From: Rhodococcus sp. P-2
GTDB taxonomy: Bacteria > Actinomycetota > Actinomycetes > Mycobacteriales > Mycobacteriaceae
Assembly (NCBI RefSeq): GCF_016598535.1
Contig: NZ_CP066779.1
Span: forward strand, 1,984,001-2,048,000
DNA: 64,000 nt
Direction of reading: 5' to 3'
This document shows positions 25,692 through 33,836 of the stretch, in pieces (the stretch's first letter is position 1; every line of letters begins with the position of its first letter). The position numbers and the translations under genes were made by a program. The notes under the pieces were generated by a model that worked only from the letters and a program-made list of their open reading frames with translations, did no database searches and was not told the DNA's origin.

Positions 25692-25720
25692 GCCATACCC
25701 GCCAAAAGTACTAGTCTCAA
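25692..25720 (-). promoter_or_regulatory. Promoter of the ScbR-like tetR gene
   Basis: On the minus strand TTGAGA, a 17-nt spacer and TATGGC. The inverted half-sites GACTAG (25685-25690) and CTAGTC (25711-25716) flank the -10 and overlap the -35, a good place for autorepression. Confidence 0.5.
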
Positions 25721-25970
25721 TCGGCTGTTCGGGGGACAACAACCGACTTTATGCCCAAAAGACACCAAGTGGTATGGTTTTGGCCGCTCGGGTGCGCCGC
25801 AGGGGGTGCGCATCCGAGCTTTCTTCTGTCGGAGACTTCGGCAATCCGACCCGTGGACGGAATCAGTCCGCCTGCCGATGCACGGCAGTCCCAGAGTTTT
25901 AAACAACCAAAGCAATCATTCATTCCCGTTCTTTCGCGAAAATCGGACTGGAAACACTGAAACAACACAG

Positions 25971-25983
25971 TTAGACTGTCTAA
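25971..25983 (+). promoter_or_regulatory. MarR operator overlapping a leaderless promoter
   Basis: TTAGAC-T-GTCTAA is a perfect 13-bp palindrome that abuts the ATG of marR. Its TAGACT (25972-25977) is also a fitting -10 box 6 nt from the ATG, so a bound repressor would cover the promoter of a leaderless mRNA. Confidence 0.65.
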
Positions 25984-26481
25984 ATGAACGAACGTGGGGC
26001 TCGCAGTAAGGCACGAGACGACATCGACGTACTTTGGGACGATCTGGGCGCCTTCGTTCGGCGGTTGCGCACCAAACGCAACGACCACAAACTCACCCCG
26101 AGCCAAACCCAGGCCCTCGGCCACCTCGACCGACAAGGTCCGTTGACCGCAAAAGAGTTGGCCAAATTCGAGCGCGTCACACCGCAATCGATCGCCAAGA
26201 CCGTGGCCGCACTCGAAGAGCAGGGGATGGTCACACGCAGTTCGGATCCGTCGGATGGGCGCGCGGTCCTGGTCACGATGACCGAACTCGGGATCTCGAC
26301 CCTGCACGAAGACCGAAAGAAACGCACTGAGTGGCTGGCCGAGGTGATCGATACCGAGTGCACCGAAGCCGAGCGCGATCTGCTGCTGATCGCCGGCCGC
26401 ATCCTGCGCAGACTCGGCCAGGATGCTTCCCCGGCATCAGCATCGACATCGACATCAGAGGAGTCACTGATGAACCCGTGA
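25984..26481 (+). CDS. MarR-family transcriptional regulator
   Basis: A 165-aa winged-helix protein. The HTH region is LTPSQTQALGHLDRQGPLTAKELAKFERVTPQSIAKTVAALEEQGMVTRSSDPSDGRAVLVTMTE, with the wing DPSDGRAVLV typical of MarR. Translation probably begins at the first base of a leaderless mRNA. The last 4 nt overlap the GTG of the MFS gene (GTGA), so the two are coupled, and the likely role is repression of its own operon, relieved by the drug the pump exports. Confidence 0.9.
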   Translation: MNERGARSKARDDIDVLWDDLGAFVRRLRTKRNDHKLTPSQTQALGHLDRQGPLTAKELAKFERVTPQSIAKTVAALEEQGMVTRSSDPSDGRAVLVTMTELGISTLHEDRKKRTEWLAEVIDTECTEAERDLLLIAGRILRRLGQDASPASASTSTSEESLMNP

Positions 26482-27869
26482 CCGCCGTCGTCGAAACGCC
26501 GACGCCCCACACTTCCGTTCCACTGAAACTGAGTCTTGCTCTCGGCTCGGGAACTGTTCTTCAAGCACTGAACTCGTCGATGATTGCGGTGGCAATCGTC
26601 CCGATCGCCACCTACTTCGGTTCGAGTTCCGGTACGGCCTGGGTGATCTCGGCCCTCTACATCGCGACCGCGGTCACGGCCCCTGCGGCCGGGCGACTCG
26701 GATCGATTCTCGGCGCCAAACGCGTCTATCTCGCAGGGTTGGGACTGATCGCTGCCGGATCGATCCTCGGCTCGCTCGCTCCGTCGCTGGGTTGGCTCAT
26801 CGCGGCACGAATCCTGCTCGGAATCGGCACGGCGACACAGTATCCGAATGCGATGACCGTCATCCGTGAATACGCCGATCGCCACCGGACTCAAACCCGT
26901 TCAGCGATAGCAACACTCACCATTTGCGCTCAGTCGGTCGTCGCGCTGGGCCCGACCCTCGGCGGATTGTTGGTCGGCACACTCGGTTGGCAGTCGATCA
27001 TGTGGGTGAACCTCCCGCTCGTCGTCGTCACCGCCGTATGGGTCTTCTTCGCCGCTCCGAGCGACTCAGCTCTGCCCGACCGCGCCGGTGCCGCTGCGTT
27101 GTTCAAGTCTCTCGATCCACTCGGCATCGGCCTGTTTCTGGCCCTGACGACGTCGACGATGCTCTTTCTCCTCTCCCTCGCCGAGCATGCGAAGTGGTAC
27201 CTCCTGCCATCGACGGCATTCTTCGCGTTCCTCTTCGTCTGGTGGGAACGTCGAACGGCCTCGGCATTCATCGACGTCCGTGCCGTCGCGCGAAACCGTG
27301 CACTGAGCATGACACTCGGCCGGACCCTGCTGACCTACACAGCGTTCTACTGCATATTCTTCGGACTCCCCCAGTGGCTACAGGTAGCCCGCGGAATGTC
27401 GCCGATCAGCGCGGGGCTCTTCATGCTCCCCGTCGCTGCGATCGGGATCTTCGCGACCATGTCCGCGTCGAAGGTGTACGGGAAATTCGGCGCACGGATC
27501 ACCCTGCTGATCGGCACAGCCGCGTTGGCTGTCGGCGGGATTCTGATCGCCTTCGTCGAATCGAGTTCGACGCCGCTGGTGGCGCTCCTGCTGATAGCGG
27601 CGATCCTGGGCATTCCCAACGGCTTCAACAACATGGGAAACCAGAACCTGATCAACTCGGTGACAACCTCCGCCGACGTCGGGACCGCGATCGGTCTGTA
27701 CCGAACAATCCAGTACATCGGCGCCAACCTTGCTGCCGTCGTCATCGAGTTGACCATGCGCGGAACCATCGACGACGCGGGTCTGCACCGCACCGGTGGA
27801 ACCATCGCCGTCATCGGAATCGCCCTTCTGGTGGGGGTGGTGTTTTCACGGACTCTGCGGTCCCGTTAG
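26478..27869 (+). CDS. MFS multidrug efflux transporter (DHA2, EmrB/QacA-like)
   Basis: About 463 aa with some 14 hydrophobic helices. Recognisable parts are LQALNSSMIAVAIVPIATYF (TM1), the loop motif GRLGSILGAKRVYLAG and GIGTATQYPNAMTVIRE (motif C region). The GTG start at 26478 was chosen because the MarR stop overlaps it by 4 nt and because the hydrophobic part begins some 25 residues later. It is the second gene of the marR operon; the exported compound is unknown. Confidence 0.88.
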   Translation: MTAVVETPTPHTSVPLKLSLALGSGTVLQALNSSMIAVAIVPIATYFGSSSGTAWVISALYIATAVTAPAAGRLGSILGAKRVYLAGLGLIAAGSILGSLAPSLGWLIAARILLGIGTATQYPNAMTVIREYADRHRTQTRSAIATLTICAQSVVALGPTLGGLLVGTLGWQSIMWVNLPLVVVTAVWVFFAAPSDSALPDRAGAAALFKSLDPLGIGLFLALTTSTMLFLLSLAEHAKWYLLPSTAFFAFLFVWWERRTASAFIDVRAVARNRALSMTLGRTLLTYTAFYCIFFGLPQWLQVARGMSPISAGLFMLPVAAIGIFATMSASKVYGKFGARITLLIGTAALAVGGILIAFVESSSTPLVALLLIAAILGIPNGFNNMGNQNLINSVTTSADVGTAIGLYRTIQYIGANLAAVVIELTMRGTIDDAGLHRTGGTIAVIGIALLVGVVFSRTLRSR

Positions 27870-27881
27870 ACTCTGCGCCGC

Positions 27882-27957
27882 GCCCCTATAGCTCAGTTGG
27901 TAGAGCTACGGACTTTTAATCCGCAGGTCGTAGGTTCGAGTCCTACTGGGGGCACCA
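27882..27957 (+). tRNA. tRNA-Lys (TTT), CCA encoded
   Basis: A 73-nt cloverleaf plus encoded CCA: acceptor GCCCCTA/TGGGGGC (one G-U), D-arm GCTCAGTTGGTAGAGC, anticodon loop CTTTTAA and T-arm GGTTCGAGTCC. It sits directly upstream of a foreign-looking island with an integrase relic, a classic integration target. No second copy of the tRNA 3' end was found downstream. Confidence 0.95.
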
Positions 27958-28095
27958 AAGGGGTCCGAGGTCGAGACGGTTACCACCGCTCACCTGGGGC
28001 TTTTCTTCGTTTCGCGGGGCGTAAAAGAGCGTGAAATTAGCGTGGCGAGCGGGATTGGCCGGGGCGTGTCCCACGCGCCTGGCAGAATCCAATCC

Positions 28096-29163
28096 ATGAC
28101 AGACCAGACCTCAGTCCGATTGCTGAATCTGGCGGACCACTTCCGCCTAGTTCTTGATGTTCGGGATGCAGTCAGTGCATTGAGACAGGAAGATTCCTAT
28201 CTGCTCCTGAGGCAGTACAAAATCGGCGTCTGGGATGGCAATGGGTACGAGGGCCCGTCCATCGGGGAATCGTTGCAGGACACCGACGAGGAAAAGCTGC
28301 TTGGCCTCGCGAAGTTTCTCCAAGTCCCGATTCCCTCAACGAGTGTTGACTCGCCAGATAGTGCACCGCTCACCCCGATAGACCCCTACAACGAGCTAGT
28401 AGCGGCGGAGACTGCGCTTCGAGAGGTCGTCCGGACCGCAATCGGCGTGAACTGGATTGGCGATTTCGACAAAGCCAAGATCGAGGGCCTCGAATCCAAG
28501 AGGCGAGAGGAAGACAAACGACGGGACGGCGTCACTGTGAGTCAGGATCTGCTGGACTACACAGAGGCATACCACCTCGAATCCCTGCTAATGAAGCACT
28601 GGGAGGCTGTGCAGCCGATCCTCAAAGACAAGAAGCGCACAGAAGTCCACCTCAAACTGATGCTGAGCGTGCGAAATACCATCGCGCACGCTCGGCCGGT
28701 GGCGTCGTTTGAACGACACCTGTTGGCTGGAGTCGCGGGGCAGATCCAGAATCTGCTCGCGGTCCATCGCAGTACCTCCGAGGGGCCAGACGCCCACTAC
28801 GCATCCATTAACTACGTAAGAGACTCCTTCGGCGAAGAAATCAAGTCATATGCCGATGAGCAATCGACGGTACCGCGGCTACAGGTCGGCCAAACTGTTT
28901 CTTTCGAATGCTCAGCCTCCGACCCCAGAGGACGAGAAATTACGTGGATGTTCCATTTACAAGGAAACAGCAGCGCACAGCCGGGGCACTCCCTAGGAGT
29001 GGCCAAGGGCGCACAGACGCGCTTCGACTGGCTGGTGTCTGAGGATGACGTCGGAGAGGGGCGCTATTTCAGCGTTCGCATGGGGAATTCAAGCAAGTAC
29101 CACCGAGACCACAATGGCGACGGTTCAGTGACATTCCGCTACCACGTCAATCCTCCGCTCTAA
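28096..29163 (+). CDS. HEPN (Swt1-like) domain protein with C-terminal beta-sandwich-like region
   Basis: A 355-aa soluble protein. Residues 10-80 form a small helical region. Residues about 98-225 look like a Swt1-type HEPN domain: ETALREVVRTAIG, a charged linker, LESLLMKHWEAV, and the HEPN ribonuclease motif RNTIAH (Arg193, His198; R-x4-H). Residues about 260-355 are beta-rich (VGQTVSFECSASDPRGREITW) and resemble an Ig-like fold. HEPN RNases act in toxin and abortive-infection systems. The gene is the first after tRNA-Lys, uses more AGA/AGG/CTA codons than its neighbours, and has no MNT-type antitoxin beside it. ATG 28096 was preferred to upstream starts because similarity begins there; function is inferred. 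Confidence 0.6.
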   Translation: MTDQTSVRLLNLADHFRLVLDVRDAVSALRQEDSYLLLRQYKIGVWDGNGYEGPSIGESLQDTDEEKLLGLAKFLQVPIPSTSVDSPDSAPLTPIDPYNELVAAETALREVVRTAIGVNWIGDFDKAKIEGLESKRREEDKRRDGVTVSQDLLDYTEAYHLESLLMKHWEAVQPILKDKKRTEVHLKLMLSVRNTIAHARPVASFERHLLAGVAGQIQNLLAVHRSTSEGPDAHYASINYVRDSFGEEIKSYADEQSTVPRLQVGQTVSFECSASDPRGREITWMFHLQGNSSAQPGHSLGVAKGAQTRFDWLVSEDDVGEGRYFSVRMGNSSKYHRDHNGDGSVTFRYHVNPPL

Positions 29164-29220
29164 TCGAAAGAATAATTAGGGGGGGCAGTCCTTTCGCGAC
29201 AATTGGCCTAAAGTTCTCTC

Positions 29221-30123
29221 ATGAGACGAACTTTGCTGGCGGTTTGCGTCGCCCTTATCTTTCCACTGGCTGCCTGCGGGGGCGAGGAATCAACAAATTC
29301 CCTCCCTGACGACCCCAAGGCTGCGGAATGGTGCGAATCTTTCAAGAGGATGGAAAACTCGACGCACTCGGTCGAATCAGGACAGGCGGCCGATGACGCC
29401 CGAGACACGTCCCTATCGCAGGCACAACGCACGGAAGCGGCTGCAAGGTACAAAGAACTAATAGCAATGCCCGTGAACGAGTCCACGGATGCGGAGTGTG
29501 CAGGCCCAGTGTGGGATCGTTTCTACGAAGAGACCAAAGCTGACGTTTCCTCAACCGCGGCGGCACCCAAAACTACCCTCGCACCCACCACCACGGCCAG
29601 CACCGAACAAGCGCTGTACAACAAGTACGCAGCCGCACTGACCGCTGCGGGGATCACGTTTAGGCCAGGTTCGGGCCTTGGCTCTGGAGCTTTCAGCAGC
29701 GACCAAAGCATTTGCAAATCCATGAGAGACGGAACTCTCGATGCATACGGCCTTGCCGGACGGGAGCAGGTTGCAGCACAGACAGATAATGGACGTCGGA
29801 TCGTCACGATGGTCCCAATCCTTTGCCCAGACCAGCAGCCACTGATTGACGAAGCGCTCTCCGGTAATGCCGTCATGAAGCGGTTCATTGACGGTAAATA
29901 CATTGTAGGTACTGGATACAATCCGTCAGGACCTCACCTCGTAGCACCCGGCACCTACAGCACCGGGCCTGTATCTGATTGCTACTGGGAACGCGCTGAT
30001 GCACAAGGAACCATCATCGACAACAACATGGTGAGCATTTCGCAATCGATCACCGTCACTATTGAGGAATCCGATGGTGCCTTCACAAGCAGAAAATGCG
30101 GCCCTTGGAAGTTGGTTCGCTAG
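29221..30123 (+). CDS. Predicted lipoprotein with DUF732-like C-terminal domain
   Basis: A 300-aa exported protein with a signal peptide and lipobox (FPLAAC, Cys about residue 19). A mature N-terminal helical part and a Thr/Ala-rich linker (about 120-135) follow. The region about 140-220 (YAAALTAAGITFRPGSG, ICKSMRDGTLDAYG, LCPDQQPLIDEAL) resembles mycobacterial DUF732. The end (about 235-300) has four conserved-looking cysteine/tryptophan positions. A -10 box TAAAGT (29209-29214) 6 nt before the ATG indicates a leaderless mRNA, so it is transcribed on its own. It is island cargo of unknown function. Confidence 0.7.
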   Translation: MRRTLLAVCVALIFPLAACGGEESTNSLPDDPKAAEWCESFKRMENSTHSVESGQAADDARDTSLSQAQRTEAAARYKELIAMPVNESTDAECAGPVWDRFYEETKADVSSTAAAPKTTLAPTTTASTEQALYNKYAAALTAAGITFRPGSGLGSGAFSSDQSICKSMRDGTLDAYGLAGREQVAAQTDNGRRIVTMVPILCPDQQPLIDEALSGNAVMKRFIDGKYIVGTGYNPSGPHLVAPGTYSTGPVSDCYWERADAQGTIIDNNMVSISQSITVTIEESDGAFTSRKCGPWKLVR

Positions 30124-30568
30124 CCGACCGACCTCCGACCAAATAGCGGAACTACGTTAGACGGTTGCGGCTGAGCCTGGGTAGCTTCGGGTCCGGCCGC
30201 AACCCACCGGGGCGCAGCAATGGGGCCTTCTTCCTGTCCCTTCCTTCCGCGATGTAGGCCGCGAAGACGTTGAGGGTCGTCACGAACGACGGCCCTAGCC
30301 CGCTTCAATCGCGTGCCCTAGCCCACTTCGATATGACCGTGTGGTGATCCCCAGCGCTCAAGCTCAGAACCGCGAAGGGTGTGTCGTGCGTCGTGCCATC
30401 GGCTATGTGTCAGCCCAAGCGCCTTCAATGCGGGTCGAAATAGTGGTCTGCGACGTTGGCCGGATTGATCGGCGCGGTCCACTTGTAGCCGACGAATGGA
30501 GCGACCCGCAGGCATGTTGAGGCCGCGGTGGCGACTTCGCGTTTGGTCCCGTCATAGGTCACGTCCAT
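30121..30568 (-). pseudogene. Decayed tyrosine recombinase (phage-type integrase), C-terminal part
   Basis: Pieces of one integrase C-terminus are spread over different minus-strand frames: VGYKWTAPINPANVADHYF (about 30430-30510), RPALKALGLTHSRWHDARHTL with the H-x-x-R-H box (about 30370-30440), VTTLNVFAAYIAEGRDRKK (about 30210-30270), and SNVVPLFGRR at the end. At least two frameshifts and a TAG after GHIEVG separate them. A GGGCTAGGGC direct repeat (about 30295-30330) marks a small duplication at the break. A 47-codon open frame (30425-30568) is only the first fragment. It is the relic of the element that entered at tRNA-Lys. Confidence 0.65.
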
Positions 30569-30630
30569 GACCCGATATTAGAACGTGTTGCAGTTTCCGG
30601 AGAAGGAAACAACGAAGGCGGCCGGCGAGC

Positions 30631-30885
30631 TCAGAAGCATCCCCCGCTACCACGACGCCCGCTGCGATTCGTGGTCTTCTGCTCGCTCGGCTTCGGCTTT
30701 GCCGGCGATGCCTTCACGCAGCGATTCGGGCGCCGCACCTGCTCGAAGTGCCCAGCGTTCACCACATGACCGGCCACACTGACCTTGACCGGTGTGTCCG
30801 CGCGGGCGGTCCCGACTTGCGCCGATCCCAACGTCAGGGCGAATGCAGCCATGACAACCAGCGCCGTCTTCTTCGAGATCTTCAT
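30631..30885 (-). CDS. Small secreted cysteine-containing protein
   Basis: An 84-aa protein with a clear signal peptide (MKISKKTALVVMAAFALTL, cleavage after ARA at about residue 29). The mature 55 residues are basic and Ser/Gly-rich with two cysteines (about 55 and 83) and end in GGCF. No family was recognised. It lies at the right side of the integrase relic, so it is probably part of the island; it could be a small exported effector or a remnant. Its ribosome site is weak. Confidence 0.5.
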   Translation of the reverse strand: MKISKKTALVVMAAFALTLGSAQVGTARADTPVKVSVAGHVVNAGHFEQVRRPNRCVKASPAKPKPSEQKTTNRSGRRGSGGCF

Positions 30886-31331
30886 GTGTACTGCCACTTC
30901 GACACGGGCCACTCCAGATGCTGAACAGGTGCGCGCACCGAAGGAACACGCTGGGAGTCGACGATATTCACTTCGGGTGGCCGTCCGCGATCCTTTTGCT
31001 CACCAGCATCTGAACAGTCGACGACAAAAAGTTTGGCGGCACGTCAACATCCCGAGGGCGTCAACGAGCCGACGCCCAACGTACGCACCATTACTGAGAA
31101 ATCCGTAAATCCAGGCGACCTCCTCAGCCGACGGTCGAGCTGCACCGATGCAAGTTCGGAAAGAAACAACGAGTTCAGTCCGCAGCCCGAAATATTCGGT
31201 TTGATAATTTCTTCACAGACAAGCTCACTCCTCGGATTCTCGGGGCCTGCCGATCTTCTCCGGCACACAGGCATCGGAAACTGTTGTGCGCGAACTCTTC
31301 AACCCACAAAGTCACGGAAACCGAGGCATAA
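30886..31331. other. Gene-free region at the right edge of the tRNA-Lys island
   Basis: About 445 bp without a credible gene. It holds a near-repeat (ATGCTGAACAG and CATCTGAACAG, about 30920 and 31005) and an AT-rich segment (TTTGATAATTTC, about 31200) that may be the promoter of the PrsW operon. No copy of the tRNA-Lys 3' end was seen. Confidence 0.4.
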
Positions 31332-32003
31332 ATGACACACGCGAACGTTACGGAACGGGAAGGACCGCCACCTGCCCGGTACGAACCCGACGACCGCTGG
31401 GTTCCGGTTGACCGGCGGTGGTTCGGCCTCGATCGCACGACCATCCTTCCGGCTGCCATCGTGCTGGCCGTCGCAATCGTGATGAGCATCGTCATTCCGC
31501 AGATCAACGACGCCGTCTCCTACGACGACCCGGTCGTCGCGGGCGACGTCATGGAACTCCAGTACGGCATCACCTTCGTTCCCGCTCCAGGCTGGGGAAT
31601 CACCGACGGCGTCCGCGAGGCCGATACACCGGTGACCGGTTCGTTCCCCCCTCGCGCCGCGCTCGTGAACGGCGGAGCAATGTTCACCGTGTACACAGCG
31701 CCTTTCACCGGAGACGCACAGGCTCTCCTGGAACAGATCAAGAAGACTTCGGATGCTCTCGCTACCGAGAAATCACTGCGCGTGAGCGACGATTCCTCGG
31801 CGATCACGACCGAGAGCGGCATCCGTGGCGTCCTGACCAGCTACTCGAATTCGTCTACGGACGGAGTGATCGCCGCATTCGTCGTCGACGGCAAGGGCAT
31901 CGAGGTGGTCTCCACCGGTCCGAGCGACGTGGCTCCCGCGATCACCGACGACATCGCTCGCATGATCGTGAGCATCGGCCACCGAACCGGAGAGGGAAAG
32001 TGA
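31332..32003 (+). CDS. Single-pass membrane protein encoded with PrsW
   Basis: A 223-aa protein with a 35-residue charged cytoplasmic start, one membrane helix (about 39-58, ILPAAIVLAVAIVMSIVIP) and an extracellular domain of about 160 residues (ITFVPAPGWGITDGVRE, MFTVYTAPFTGDAQALLEQIKK). It resembles actinobacterial proteins of unknown function found next to PrsW. The TGATG overlap with prsW means coupled translation; it may be a substrate or partner of the protease. GAGG lies 6 nt before the ATG. Confidence 0.75.
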   Translation: MTHANVTEREGPPPARYEPDDRWVPVDRRWFGLDRTTILPAAIVLAVAIVMSIVIPQINDAVSYDDPVVAGDVMELQYGITFVPAPGWGITDGVREADTPVTGSFPPRAALVNGGAMFTVYTAPFTGDAQALLEQIKKTSDALATEKSLRVSDDSSAITTESGIRGVLTSYSNSSTDGVIAAFVVDGKGIEVVSTGPSDVAPAITDDIARMIVSIGHRTGEGK

Positions 32004-33199
32004 TGACCGCTCCCGCCACTCAGACGACCGGCAACCTGATCACCGCTAGAGTCGATGCAATCGAAAACTCGGGCTGGGGACGGTCTTTCACCTTCTACCA
32101 GCCGCGCAACGCAGCCTTCTGGGCCTACCTCATGCTGGTGGTGACCGGTGCTTTCAAGCTTTTCTCGATGCTCTCGGCCTCAGCACCCGCCTACGGCGAC
32201 GCCATAGCACTGTCGATCGTGCTCTTCGGCGTCTACGGCGCAGTCTTCTGGTGGTTCACCCATCACATCGACCGCTATGCACGCCAGCCGGTGAAGTTGA
32301 TCGTGGTGGCCTTCCTCTGGGGGAGCTTCGCTGCGACGTGGGTCATGGCAGCGAACGCCAACGACGCGATACTCGCCTTGTATGCCAAGACGTTCGGACA
32401 AGCGTGGGCGAAGGACTGGGCCGCGGGGGTGACAGCGCCGTTCACCGAAGAAATCGCCAAAGGTGTCGGACTGCTCCTACTCGTCGCGCTGGCATCTCGC
32501 TTGGTGCGCACCGCATTCGACGGCTTCATACTCGGCGCGTTCATCGGACTCGGCTTCCAGATCTTCGAAGACGTTCTCTACGCACTGAACTCGGCCGCGT
32601 CGCAGTTCGGGGCCGATCCGGTCGGTGCAGCGATGTCCACGATCATGCTCCGTATGGTCTTCGGAGTCGCGGCGCACACTCTCTACAGTGCAATCTTCTG
32701 TGCGGGACTGGTCTATCTCTTGGGGCGCCCCGCCGAACCACGACGAGTGGGGCGGGGCCTCATCTTGATGGCATCTGCGATGTTGCTGCACGGCCTGTGG
32801 GATTCGGCCGCCGCTCTGTCCCAGGGCAAGAGCATTCTTCTCTTCCCACTCTTCGTCGTCATGATCACCGCGGCGTTGGTCCTCGTTTTCCGAGTGTTCC
32901 GAATGACGGTTCCCCGCGAACGCCAGTTCCTTCGAGACGTCCTCACCCCGGAGGTCGAGCGCGGCGTCATCACCGTCGACGAACTGACGGCTCTGTGCGG
33001 CGACCGGAAGGCACGCAAGACATTCCGGAAGTCAGCGGCAAGCCACGCAGATCGCAAACGCAACGGGTACGTACTCGAGGCCGCCGCGGATCTAGCCGAC
33101 GCACTGGCCCAGGCCCGCGGAACAGAAAGCGACCGAGTCGAATTCGCTCGATCCGAGGTAAGCCGTATCAGGAGTGGTCAGCCGTCGGTCAAGCTCTGA
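32003..33199 (+). CDS. PrsW-family intramembrane protease
   Basis: A 398-aa membrane protein with all PrsW motifs: FTEEIAKG (Glu149-Glu150, Lys153), FQIFED (Glu189-Asp190), HTLYSAIF (His225) and HGLWDSAA (His263, Asp267). These residues form the presumed metal site of this glutamic/metalloprotease family, which cleaves anti-sigma factors at site 1 in Bacillus. About eight helices span residues 36-300; the last 90 residues are a charged cytoplasmic tail. No sigma/anti-sigma pair is adjacent. A two-way terminator follows (33220-33263). Confidence 0.9.
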   Translation: MTAPATQTTGNLITARVDAIENSGWGRSFTFYQPRNAAFWAYLMLVVTGAFKLFSMLSASAPAYGDAIALSIVLFGVYGAVFWWFTHHIDRYARQPVKLIVVAFLWGSFAATWVMAANANDAILALYAKTFGQAWAKDWAAGVTAPFTEEIAKGVGLLLLVALASRLVRTAFDGFILGAFIGLGFQIFEDVLYALNSAASQFGADPVGAAMSTIMLRMVFGVAAHTLYSAIFCAGLVYLLGRPAEPRRVGRGLILMASAMLLHGLWDSAAALSQGKSILLFPLFVVMITAALVLVFRVFRMTVPRERQFLRDVLTPEVERGVITVDELTALCGDRKARKTFRKSAASHADRKRNGYVLEAAADLADALAQARGTESDRVEFARSEVSRIRSGQPSVKL

Positions 33200-33219
33200 C
33201 CCGCTCCGAACTGGAATTC

Positions 33220-33263
33220 AACGCCGCGTCCCCTCGTGCGAGAACACAAGGGAACGCGGCGTT
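33220..33263. terminator. Bidirectional terminator between prsW and tetR
   Basis: AACGCCGCG-TCCC pairs with GGGA-ACGCGGCGTT across a 16-nt loop, between two convergent genes. Confidence 0.65.
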
Positions 33264-33293
33264 GGCCATTGATCACGTTGCACATCCGGTTCG

Positions 33294-33836
33294 TCACGTC
33301 GCGATCAACCGCCGAACCGCCTCGACCGCCGCCTCCCGACGTCGAGGGACCGAACGAGACGACTTGAGCGCAAGCATTCGGACGATATCGGTGATCAACA
33401 GAATCAACTCCGTAGGATTCCACTCGGGGTCGATGTGTCCCTCGAGTTGACCCTTGCGGATCTCGGCTACTTTGGGCCGGAACGTCTTGCTTCGTATGTC
33501 GTCCTCACTCATGACGTCCGGTGCTTCGAGATCCGCCCATTGCTGCAACCGTGCGTTCTCGGGATGCGCAACGTAGTTGTCGAAAAGCCGAGCGGCATAG
33601 CCCGGCAGATCGTCGCCACGAAGCGCTGTCTCCACTGTGGTTTCGGACGTCCACTGTTCGGTGACGGCAGCGAACAACTCTTCCTTGCTTGCGAAGTACG
33701 CATAGAGACGGTCTTTGCTGGCACGCGCCTGCGCGGCGATCCGATTGATCCGCGCGCCGGCCAGACCGTGCGTGGCGAACTCGTCCTTTGCGGCCGCCAG
33801 GATGCGGTCCCTCGTGGCTTCCCCTGCTGAGCGCAT
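33294..33836 (-). CDS. TetR-family transcriptional regulator
   Basis: A 180-aa repressor with HTH EATRDRILAAAKDEFATHGLAGARINRIAAQARASKDRLYAYFASKEELFAAV and a C-terminal TetR_C-type region ending MLALKSSRSVPRRREAAVEAVRRLI. It is divergent from the DUF4334 protein and alcohol dehydrogenase genes (121-nt gap), which it probably controls. Effector unknown. Confidence 0.85.
   Translation of the reverse strand: MRSAGEATRDRILAAAKDEFATHGLAGARINRIAAQARASKDRLYAYFASKEELFAAVTEQWTSETTVETALRGDDLPGYAARLFDNYVAHPENARLQQWADLEAPDVMSEDDIRSKTFRPKVAEIRKGQLEGHIDPEWNPTELILLITDIVRMLALKSSRSVPRRREAAVEAVRRLIAT

Larger units (their letters stand above)
25580..25983. other. Intergenic region between the TetR and MarR genes
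   Basis: About 400 bp without a gene. From left to right it holds the leader and promoter of tetR, then a 12-bp hairpin (25786-25797 with 25808-25819, one G-U pair) followed by TTTCTTCT, a second hairpin GTCGGA/TCCGAC (25828-25850), a 25-nt AT-rich stretch, and the MarR operator. The two hairpins suggest a small transcript or a terminator on the plus strand. Confidence 0.4.

Noticed and set aside
28096-30123. HEPN gene and the following lipoprotein as a toxin-antitoxin pair
   Set aside because: The second gene encodes an exported lipoprotein with its own leaderless promoter, which does not fit an antitoxin.
30425-30568. A 47-codon minus-strand ORF as an independent gene
   Set aside because: Its end matches the middle of a tyrosine integrase, so it was treated as a fragment of the pseudogene.
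27955-31331. A second attachment site for the tRNA-Lys island
   Set aside because: No stretch matching the tRNA 3' end (GGTTCGAGTCCTAC) was found by eye in this interval.
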